From Silvimonas sp. (GTDB taxonomy: Bacteria; Pseudomonadota; Gammaproteobacteria; Burkholderiales; Chitinibacteraceae), in the NCBI GenBank assembly GCA_030151005.1, contig JASLES010000324.1, positions 1 through 11,405 on the forward strand: a DNA stretch of 11,405 nt, in the 5' to 3' direction. The notes under the pieces are model-generated. The model saw only the letters and a program-made list of their open reading frames with translations, was not told the origin of the DNA and did not search any database. Both the position numbers and the translations under genes were made by a program. Within the stretch, counting starts at the first letter, position 1, and the number at the start of each line of letters is the position of its first letter. Positions 6,004 through 11,405 of this stretch are shown here, in pieces.

Positions 6004-8472
6004 ATGAATGATATTGTCAGCGAGCCCTGCTTTCATTGCGGCGAGCCCATCCCGCGAGGCCTGCACCTCTCCATTACCTGGCGTGGCCACCCGCGTCCAG
6101 TGTGCTGCGCAGGTTGCCAGGCCGTTGCCCAGAGCATTCTGGATGCAGGTCTGGGCGCCTATTACGAACAGCGTGAACGCCCCGCTGACCGCGCCCAACC
6201 GCTGCCCGCAGAAATGCAGGAACGTTTGCGGCTCTATGACGACCCCACGCTGCAACAAGCTTTTGTGCTCGAGGAGCCCGGCGACTGCCGCGAAGCTGCG
6301 CTACTGATTGAGGGTATCAACTGCGCGGCCTGCATCTGGCTCAACGAACGACAGATTGCCCGCATCACTGGTGTGCAAGAGGTCTCGATCAACTACACCA
6401 CCCACCGTGCCCGTGTGCGCTGGGATAACCGCAAAACGCGCCTTTCTGTCATCCTGGAGGCGGTTGCCAGTATTGGGTATCACGCCCAGCCGTATGACCG
6501 CGCCCGGCAGGAGGCCGCTGCAGACAAATCCCGTAAATCGGCGCTGTTCCGGCTCTGGGTGGCGGGTCTATCCATGATGCAGGTCATGATGTTCACCGTG
6601 CCGGTGTATATCAACGGCGAGCAAGACATTGCCCCGCAATGGCTCTCTTTGCTGCATTGGGCGGGTTTTCTGCTGACGCTTCCCGTTGTGCTGTATTCGG
6701 CGTGGCCATTTTATGTCTCCAGTTGGCTGGATCTGCGGCGTGGCCGGGCCGGCATGGATTTGCCCGTCACCATCGGGGTGCTGGCAGCGTTTGTGGCCAG
6801 TACCTGGACGCTGTTGTCCGGGCACGGCGCAGTGTATTTTGACTCCGTCTCGATGTTTGTTTTCCTGTTGCTCAGTGGTCGTTACCTTGAGGGGCGCGCC
6901 CGCCGGCGCGCAGGTGCGGCACTTGATGAACTCGCAGGCATGCTGCCGGCATTTGCACATCGCCAATCCGGACAGGATTACGCACAACTGGAAGAAGTGG
7001 CCGTAATCCATATCCGGCCGGAAGATCGTTTACTGGTCAAAGCCGGGGAAATCATCCCGGTCGATGGGGTGGTGCTGCAGGGCCATAGCCATGTCAACGA
7101 AGCGCTATTGACCGGCGAGAGCGCCCCGGTTAGCAAGGCCGCCCGGCAAGAGGTCACGGCGGGCACAGTCAACCTGGACTCCCCACTCATCATCAAGACC
7201 ACGCATGTTGGTGAGTCCACGCGCCTCGCCGGCATTGTGCGCTTGCTAGATGGCGCCCTGGCCGAGAAACCGCGGGTCGCCCTGGTTGCTGATCGAGTGG
7301 CTGGCGTCTTCGTGGCCGCGCTGTTGGTGGTGGCGCTCTGCGCCTGGTTGTTCTGGCATTGGCATAGCCCGGATCATGCTTTGTCCATTGCCATTGCCGT
7401 CCTTGTGATCTCTTGCCCGTGTGCGCTTTCTCTGGCTACCCCGGCGGCGCTGACTGCGGCAACGGGGCATCTGGCGTTACGCGGCCTGCTGGTTTCTCGC
7501 GGGCACACGCTGGAAACCATGACACGCATCACGGACATTGTTTTCGACAAAACCGGCACGCTCACCCAAGGGCAACCGCAACTGGTGCATACCGAAGTCT
7601 GGCACGGCGACGTGCAATGGGCCGCCGGTATCGCGGCCGCACTGGAAGCACATTCCGAACACCCATTGGCCCGTGCGCTGTCGCAGGACACCACGCTCTA
7701 CGCCACCGATGTCACCAATCATCCGGGTGGTGGTCTGACCGGCATGATCGAGGGCACGGGGTACACCATTGGCAAATTGCAGTTCGTGGCCTCCCATTGC
7801 GCCGCGTCTGCGCCTGCTGTGCCAGAACAAGCGCCGGCCGGCACCCATATCTGGCTGGCCTGTGCCACCAAATGGATCGCCTGTTTCACGTTGTCAGACG
7901 CCGTGCGCCCGGAAGCTCTTCCTGCGATTCAACAACTGCAAGCGCAGGGCTATGTCATTCACCTGTTAAGCGGTGATCACGAAGCGGCCGTCGCATCGCT
8001 GGCGGCCGCACTCGGCATCGATAACCACACAGCCAGCGCCACTCCTGCCGGCAAACTCAAGGTAATGCATAAGCTGCAGCAGGCCGGCAAACACGTGATG
8101 ATGGTGGGCGACGGTGTGAACGATGCCCCAGTCCTGGCGTTGGCGCATGTGTCCATTGCCATGGGCTCCGGCGTTGATGTTGCCCAATCTACCGGGGATG
8201 CCGTGCTGTATGACAGCAAGCTCGATGTACTGCCTTTTGCCTTGTCGCTCGCACAGCGTACTCAGGCGGTCATCCGCCAAAACCTCTGGTGGGCACTGGG
8301 ATACAACCTGGTGGCGCTGCCACTTGCCATCTGCGGCTGGGTGACTCCCTGGCTAGCCAGTCTGGGCATGGCAAGCAGTTCCTTGCTGGTGGTGGGTAAT
8401 GCTTTGCGCCTTGCCGCACCTAATCAATTGCGGCGTAATAAAAAAACCAATCCAGAACAAGGGGCTAACTAA
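6004..8472 (+). CDS. ccoI: Copper-translocating P1B-type ATPase CcoI/FixI for cbb3 oxidase assembly
   Basis: Inner-membrane ATPase that moves copper out of the cytoplasm for insertion into the CuB centre of cbb3 oxidase. The 822-residue protein begins with a Cys-rich metal-binding domain (C9xxC12 and CCAGC at 34-38) typical of CcoI/FixI, followed by a heavy-metal-associated domain with GINCAAC (C107, C110). About eight membrane helices are apparent (roughly 184-204, 214-236, 252-270, 275-292, 433-455, 459-480, 762-782, 786-802). The catalytic set is complete: TGES (370-373), the membrane CPC metal site (471-473), DKTGT with phosphorylated D515, HP in SEHPLA (553-554), and GDGVND (702-707). 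ATG 6004 places the CxxC domain at the usual distance; no Shine-Dalgarno is visible. It joins ccoS by a TAATG overlap. Linkage to ccoS and ccoNOQP supports CcoI over a general CopA exporter. Confidence 0.95.
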   Translation: MNDIVSEPCFHCGEPIPRGLHLSITWRGHPRPVCCAGCQAVAQSILDAGLGAYYEQRERPADRAQPLPAEMQERLRLYDDPTLQQAFVLEEPGDCREAALLIEGINCAACIWLNERQIARITGVQEVSINYTTHRARVRWDNRKTRLSVILEAVASIGYHAQPYDRARQEAAADKSRKSALFRLWVAGLSMMQVMMFTVPVYINGEQDIAPQWLSLLHWAGFLLTLPVVLYSAWPFYVSSWLDLRRGRAGMDLPVTIGVLAAFVASTWTLLSGHGAVYFDSVSMFVFLLLSGRYLEGRARRRAGAALDELAGMLPAFAHRQSGQDYAQLEEVAVIHIRPEDRLLVKAGEIIPVDGVVLQGHSHVNEALLTGESAPVSKAARQEVTAGTVNLDSPLIIKTTHVGESTRLAGIVRLLDGALAEKPRVALVADRVAGVFVAALLVVALCAWLFWHWHSPDHALSIAIAVLVISCPCALSLATPAALTAATGHLALRGLLVSRGHTLETMTRITDIVFDKTGTLTQGQPQLVHTEVWHGDVQWAAGIAAALEAHSEHPLARALSQDTTLYATDVTNHPGGGLTGMIEGTGYTIGKLQFVASHCAASAPAVPEQAPAGTHIWLACATKWIACFTLSDAVRPEALPAIQQLQAQGYVIHLLSGDHEAAVASLAAALGIDNHTASATPAGKLKVMHKLQQAGKHVMMVGDGVNDAPVLALAHVSIAMGSGVDVAQSTGDAVLYDSKLDVLPFALSLAQRTQAVIRQNLWWALGYNLVALPLAICGWVTPWLASLGMASSSLLVVGNALRLAAPNQLRRNKKTNPEQGAN

Positions 8473-8657
8473 TGGAAAGCCTGTATCTACTGATTCCGCT
8501 TTCCGTATTACTGGTTTTTCTGATTGGTGCGCTATTCTGGTGGTGTATGCGCAGCGGACAGTTCGATGATCTGGAAGGGCCTGCGCACCGCATTTTGCAA
8601 GACGATGACTCCGCTGATGCGGCATTGCCGCAAAAAGGGTCTGAACTTAAAAAATAA
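8472..8657 (+). CDS. ccoS: Cbb3-type oxidase assembly protein CcoS
   Basis: A 61-residue, single-pass membrane protein needed for cofactor maturation of cbb3 oxidase; its exact molecular role is not settled in the family. A hydrophobic segment at about 4-24 is followed by the family signature WWCMRSGQFDDLEGPAHRIL and an acidic DDD stretch, then a short charged tail. The ATG shares its A with the ccoI stop (TAATG), and GGGG at 8461-8464 may serve as a weak ribosome site. Together these imply coupled translation with ccoI. No convincing terminator follows, so transcripts could read through into ccoN. Confidence 0.95.
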   Translation: MESLYLLIPLSVLLVFLIGALFWWCMRSGQFDDLEGPAHRILQDDDSADAALPQKGSELKK

Positions 8658-8708
8658 CTGACTCCGGGTTTACGCCGCGCTAAGATACGGCCGAATCCGT
8701 GATGCAAT

Positions 8709-8722
8709 TTGATTTGTATCAA
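8709..8722 (+). promoter_or_regulatory. FNR/Anr-type operator upstream of ccoN
   Basis: TTGAT-TTGT-ATCAA is a perfect match to the FNR/Anr consensus TTGAT-N4-ATCAA. Its centre is about 30 bp upstream of a plausible -10 (TAAATT, 8746-8751), placing it near -41.5 relative to a start around 8757. This is the classic class II activation geometry. FNR/Anr control of cbb3 oxidase operons is well known; control here is inferred, as the regulator is not in the window. Confidence 0.85.
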
Positions 8723-8745
8723 AGCTGAGCTGCTGCCCGCCCGGC

Positions 8746-8751
8746 TAAATT
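8746..8751 (+). promoter_or_regulatory. -10 element candidate for ccoNOQP
   Basis: TAAATT matches TATAAT at 4 of 6 positions. It sits where a -10 should be for an FNR site at -41.5, and no -35 is needed for such a promoter. The predicted start near 8757 gives a leader of roughly 105 nt. The call rests mainly on geometry relative to the FNR box. Confidence 0.5.
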
Positions 8752-8760
8752 CCCGACACA

Positions 8761-8827
8761 AGATTTATTCAGAATGCATAGCAGATTTAATCTGCACCCG
8801 ACCCCACGGGTATGCACGACAGATTTA
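8761..8827 (+). repeat. Three copies of AGATTTA in the ccoN leader
   Basis: The heptamer AGATTTA occurs at 8761-8767, 8783-8789 and 8821-8827, the middle copy being inside the palindrome. The last two share CAGATTTA. Copy spacing is 22 and 38 bp. Function is unknown and chance is possible in this locally AT-richer stretch. Confidence 0.45.
8781..8795 (+). repeat. Perfect 15-bp palindrome in the ccoN leader
   Basis: GCAGATT-T-AATCTGC is an exact inverted repeat with 7-bp arms and a 1-bp centre. It lies about 25-40 nt downstream of the predicted ccoN transcription start. It may be a dimeric repressor operator; as RNA it could form a short 5-bp hairpin with loop UUUAA. I do not recognise the cognate protein. 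Confidence 0.6.
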
Positions 8828-8861
8828 CTTTTGCTGTTTTGGAGCTTTTTCGGAGCGCTTT

Positions 8862-10283
8862 ATGGAAAACCAGGCCACATACAATTACAAAGTGGTGCGG
8901 CAGTTTGCCATCATGACCGTCGTGTGGGGTATCGTCGGTATGCTGGTAGGTGTCGTGATTGCATCGCAGCTCGCCTGGCCAGAACTCAATTTTGGCCCTT
9001 ATTTTCACTTCGGCCGTTTGCGGGCCCTGCATACCAGCGGCGTTATCTTCGCTTTCGGTGGTAGCGGTCTGTTTGCCACCTCTTATTACGTTGTCCAGCG
9101 CACCTGTAATGTGCGGCTCTTCAGTGACAAGCTTGCTGCCTTCACGTTCTGGGGCTGGCAACTGGTCATTCTCTCCTGCGTCATCACCTACCCACTCGGC
9201 ATTACCTTCAACAAGGAATATGCCGAGATGGAATGGCCCATCAAAATCCTGATCGCCATTGTCTGGGTCTCTTACGCCGTCGTGTTTTTTGGCACGATTG
9301 CCAAGCGCAAGGTCAAGCACATTTATGTAGCCAACTGGTTCTACGGCGGTTTTATTCTTGCCGTGGCTCTGCTGCACATTGTGAATAGCGCCTTCATTCC
9401 GGTGAGCTTGTGGAAGTCTTACTCGGTCTATGCCGGCGCCGTAGATGCCATGGTGCAATGGTGGTACGGCCATAACGCGGTGGGCTTTTTCCTGACAGCG
9501 GGCTTCCTTGGCATGATGTACTACTTCGTGCCCAAACAAGCTGGCCGCCCCATCTATTCCTATCGGCTTTCCGTGGTGCACTTCTGGGCGCTGATCTTTA
9601 CCTATATGTGGGCCGGCCCCCACCATTTGCATTACACGGCGCTGCCTGACTGGACCCAGTCGCTGGGCATGATTTTCTCCCTGATCCTGCTGGCGCCAAG
9701 CTGGGGCGTCATGATCAACGGCATCATGACCTTGTCCGGTGCATGGCACAAACTACGGACGGACCCGATCCTCAAGTTCCTGATCACTGCGCTGTCGTTC
9801 TACGGCATGTCGACCTTTGAAGGGCCGATGATGGCGATCAAGACGGTCAACGCGCTGTCGCACTACACCGACTGGACCATCGGTCACGTGCACTCCGGCG
9901 CACTGGGCTGGGTGGCCATGATTACCATCGGCTCGATCTATTACCTGATTCCGCGCCTCTTTAACCGCGAACAGATGTGGTCCATCAAGCTGATCGAAGT
10001 CCATTTCTGGATCGCCACACTCGGGACCGTGCTGTACATCGCCTCCATGTGGATTGCCGGTGTCACCGAGGGCCTGATGTGGCGCGCAGTCAACCCGGAT
10101 GGCACGCTGACCTACGCCTTTATTGACGCGGTAAAAGCGACCCATCCGTATTACATCATTCGTTTCCTTGGTGGGGTGCTGTTCCTCTCCGGCATGGTGC
10201 TGATGCTCTACAACACGCTGCGTACCGCATTCTCCGGCAGCCCGGTAAATGCCCAGATTCCTGCAGTGCACGCACACGCCTGA
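8862..10283 (+). CDS. ccoN: Cbb3-type cytochrome c oxidase subunit I CcoN
   Basis: Catalytic subunit of the high-affinity C-family heme-copper oxidase in the inner membrane; it reduces oxygen to water and pumps protons. The 473 residues form about 12 hydrophobic helices. Metal ligands are all visible: H57 (RLRALHTSG) and H344 for the low-spin heme b, H342 for heme b3, and H204 (WWYGHNAVG), H254 and H255 (AGPHH) for CuB. Tyr248, the expected cross-linked tyrosine in FTYMWAGPHH, and E320 (STFEGP) are also present. The frame extends back to a TTG at 8709, but that lies in the FNR box. ATG 8862 has GGAG at 8852-8855 with 6-nt spacing and gives the standard N-terminus. Structural gene order N-O-Q-P follows. 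Confidence 0.98.
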   Translation: MENQATYNYKVVRQFAIMTVVWGIVGMLVGVVIASQLAWPELNFGPYFHFGRLRALHTSGVIFAFGGSGLFATSYYVVQRTCNVRLFSDKLAAFTFWGWQLVILSCVITYPLGITFNKEYAEMEWPIKILIAIVWVSYAVVFFGTIAKRKVKHIYVANWFYGGFILAVALLHIVNSAFIPVSLWKSYSVYAGAVDAMVQWWYGHNAVGFFLTAGFLGMMYYFVPKQAGRPIYSYRLSVVHFWALIFTYMWAGPHHLHYTALPDWTQSLGMIFSLILLAPSWGVMINGIMTLSGAWHKLRTDPILKFLITALSFYGMSTFEGPMMAIKTVNALSHYTDWTIGHVHSGALGWVAMITIGSIYYLIPRLFNREQMWSIKLIEVHFWIATLGTVLYIASMWIAGVTEGLMWRAVNPDGTLTYAFIDAVKATHPYYIIRFLGGVLFLSGMVLMLYNTLRTAFSGSPVNAQIPAVHAHA

Positions 10284-10309
10284 TTGGCCAGAGACGGAGA
10301 AAACAAACC

Positions 10310-10924
10310 ATGGAAAGAATTCAGAAGCTGATTGAGCAAAACGTCTTCTGGCTGATCTTGCTGACCATTCTCACGGTGAGTGTCGCCATGATGGTCGAGA
10401 TCTTGCCACTTGCGTTTGCCAAGTCCACCACCGAGCCTATCGAGGGCGTCAAACCGTATACCGCGCTGCAACTGGCCGGACGGGATATCTACTTGCGTGA
10501 AGGCTGTTACAACTGCCACTCGCAAATGATCCGGCCATTCCGGGCCGAAACCGAGCGCTACGGCCACTACTCTGTGGGTGGCGAGTCGGTGTATGACCAC
10601 CCGTTCTTGTGGGGCTCCAAGCGCACCGGACCGGACCTGGCCCGGGTGGGCGGCCGCTACTCGGATGAGTGGCACCGCGCCCACTTGATGAACCCGCGAG
10701 ACGTTGTGCCGGAATCCATCATGCCGGCCTTCCCCTGGCTTGCCGCCAATCGTGTAGATGCGCAAAGCTTGCCGGACAAAATGCGTGCCCTGCGCAAAGT
10801 GGGTGTCCCCTACACCGATCAGGATATCGCCAATGCGGTGAAGGATGCGGACGGTAAGTCCGAAATGGAAGCCGTCATCGCCTACCTGCAAAGCCTGGGT
10901 CTGGCTTTGAAGAACAAGAGGTAA
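10310..10924 (+). CDS. ccoO: Cbb3-type cytochrome c oxidase subunit II CcoO (monoheme)
   Basis: Membrane-anchored monoheme cytochrome c that carries electrons from CcoP to the CcoN active site. The 204-residue length is normal. An N-terminal anchor helix (about 13-35) precedes a periplasmic domain with one heme c motif CYNCH (66-70, in REGCYNCHSQMIRPF) and a likely axial methionine M138 in PESIMPAFPWL. The 26-bp gap from ccoN carries GGAG (10296-10299) ten nt before ATG 10310. The end of the gene supplies the ccoQ ribosome site, so O and Q are closely linked. Confidence 0.97.
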   Translation: MERIQKLIEQNVFWLILLTILTVSVAMMVEILPLAFAKSTTEPIEGVKPYTALQLAGRDIYLREGCYNCHSQMIRPFRAETERYGHYSVGGESVYDHPFLWGSKRTGPDLARVGGRYSDEWHRAHLMNPRDVVPESIMPAFPWLAANRVDAQSLPDKMRALRKVGVPYTDQDIANAVKDADGKSEMEAVIAYLQSLGLALKNKR

Positions 10925-10929
10925 GTCAC

Positions 10930-11124
10930 ATGGAATGGCAGGACCTTTTGCGCATCGGCGTCACCGTTCTGGGGTTTCTGTGCTTCGTAGCTCTGATTAT
11001 TTGGGCCTTTAGCAAAAATACCAAAGCGGAGATGGAAGAAGCGGGTCGTGCGCCCCTTCTTGACGATGACCTGCCTGCGTCTTCGTCTGGGCAAAACAAG
11101 ACAGCTTACCGCGCGGAGTCATAA
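10930..11124 (+). CDS. ccoQ: Small cbb3 oxidase subunit CcoQ/FixQ
   Basis: A 64-residue, single-pass membrane protein associated with cbb3 oxidase; in studied species it helps stabilise the complex or the CcoP association. One hydrophobic helix (about 6-27) is followed by a charged cytoplasmic tail containing KAEMEEAGRAPLLDDD, a family-like pattern (FSKNTKAEMEEAGRAPL). The sequence is weakly conserved across the family, so position between ccoO and ccoP carries much of the assignment. AGAGG (10917-10921), overlapping the end of ccoO, lies 8 nt before ATG 10930. The stop directly abuts the ccoP start. Confidence 0.92.
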   Translation: MEWQDLLRIGVTVLGFLCFVALIIWAFSKNTKAEMEEAGRAPLLDDDLPASSSGQNKTAYRAES

Positions 11125-11405
11125 ATGAATGATTTCTACAGTAGTTTCTGGGGCGTTTACATCACCGTAATCGTCGTCGTGTCACTTATTGGTCTGGCTT
11201 ACCTACTCAAGAGCCAGACCGTGTTCAAAGTCAAAAAAGGCGAGAAAGTCGAAACCCTGGGTCACGTCTGGGATGGTGACCTGCAGGAATACAACAACCC
11301 GCTGCCGGGTTGGTGGGTCGGCTTGTTTGTACTGACCCTTGTGTTCGCCGTGGGTTATCTGGCGCTTTATCCGGGCATTGCAGTCGGTAACTTGCGCCAC
11401 TGGAG
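11125..11405 (+). CDS. ccoP: Cbb3-type cytochrome c oxidase subunit III CcoP, 3'-truncated by window edge
   Basis: ATG 11125 follows the ccoQ TAA with no gap (TAAATG), with GGAG at 11115-11118 six nt upstream. The frame stays open to the last base, giving 93 complete residues. CcoP is the diheme c-type subunit that accepts electrons from the cytochrome bc1 complex via soluble carriers. Only the FixP_N region is present: a first helix (about 8-28), a cytoplasmic loop with the hallmark GHVWDGDLQEYNNPLPGWW-type sequence (47-65), and a second helix (about 66-84). This is therefore the two-helix form of CcoP. The two CxxCH heme domains should lie beyond the window. The call rests on that N-terminal domain and on operon position. 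Confidence 0.95.
   Translation, partial: MNDFYSSFWGVYITVIVVVSLIGLAYLLKSQTVFKVKKGEKVETLGHVWDGDLQEYNNPLPGWWVGLFVLTLVFAVGYLALYPGIAVGNLRHW

Noticed and set aside
8658..8708. Terminator after ccoS
   Set aside because: Only a 4-bp ACGG/CCGT stem is visible and there is no T tract, so termination cannot be supported.
8709..8861. N-terminal extension of ccoN from TTG 8709
   Set aside because: The start would coincide with the FNR box and lie upstream of the predicted transcript; the added residues are not hydrophobic or family-like, and ATG 8862 has a good ribosome site.
8774..9064. Possible upstream ORF starting in the ccoN leader (+ strand, out of frame with ccoN)
   Set aside because: No ribosome binding site before ATG 8774, and the frame overlaps deep into ccoN with no sensible protein features.
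8787..9749. - strand open frame (320 codons) opposite ccoN
   Set aside because: Antisense shadow of ccoN; no recognisable motif, and it would run through the ccoN promoter leader.
1..11405. Novel or mobile accessory system
   Set aside because: Every sizeable frame on the + strand belongs to a recognised conserved family, gaps are short, and there are no integrase, transposase, toxin, repeat-array or composition signs of transfer.

Overview
This is a conserved chromosomal stretch from a motile, respiring Gram-negative bacterium, most likely a betaproteobacterium of the Neisseriales type (Chromobacterium/Chitinibacter-like). The evidence is a flagellar P-ring assembly gene, the order ribF-ileS-lspA-ispH with no fkpB between lspA and ispH, and a cbb3 oxidase locus ordered ccoI-ccoS-ccoN-ccoO-ccoQ-ccoP. 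The genus cannot be fixed from this window. All real genes lie on the + strand and are tightly packed. No gap reaches 300 bp (the longest is 8658-8861), and I see no mobile element, CRISPR array, tRNA or rRNA.

Region 1 (1-513) is the 3' part of flgA, cut by the window edge.

Region 2 (about 521-5917) is a housekeeping cluster. ribF makes FMN and FAD, ileS charges tRNA-Ile, lspA cleaves prolipoprotein signal peptides, and ispH performs the last step of the MEP isoprenoid pathway. A good sigma70-type promoter lies before ribF. A second, weaker candidate overlaps the end of ribF and is followed by a thymine-poor ileS leader. ileS/lspA and lspA/ispH overlap by 8 and 4 nt, which suggests coupled translation. 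A near-ideal intrinsic terminator at 5892-5917 closes the cluster.

Region 3 (about 5918-11405) is the cbb3-type (C-family, high oxygen affinity) cytochrome c oxidase locus. ccoI (copper-exporting P-type ATPase supplying the CuB site) and ccoS (small assembly factor) come first, coupled by a TAATG junction. After 204 bp come the structural genes ccoN, ccoO and ccoQ and the start of ccoP, which runs off the right edge. The ccoN upstream region carries a perfect FNR/Anr box (TTGAT-N4-ATCAA, 8709-8722), spaced from a plausible -10 as in a class II activated promoter. This fits low-oxygen induction. An unexplained perfect 7+1+7 palindrome lies in the predicted ccoN leader.

The proteins look intact and ordinary, with all key residues checked in place. 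I found no evidence of an undescribed multi-gene system. The observations worth a second look are regulatory and organisational: the palindrome and repeated heptamer before ccoN, a degenerate FNR-like site and near-leaderless start at ccoI, the ileS leader, and several start-codon decisions.
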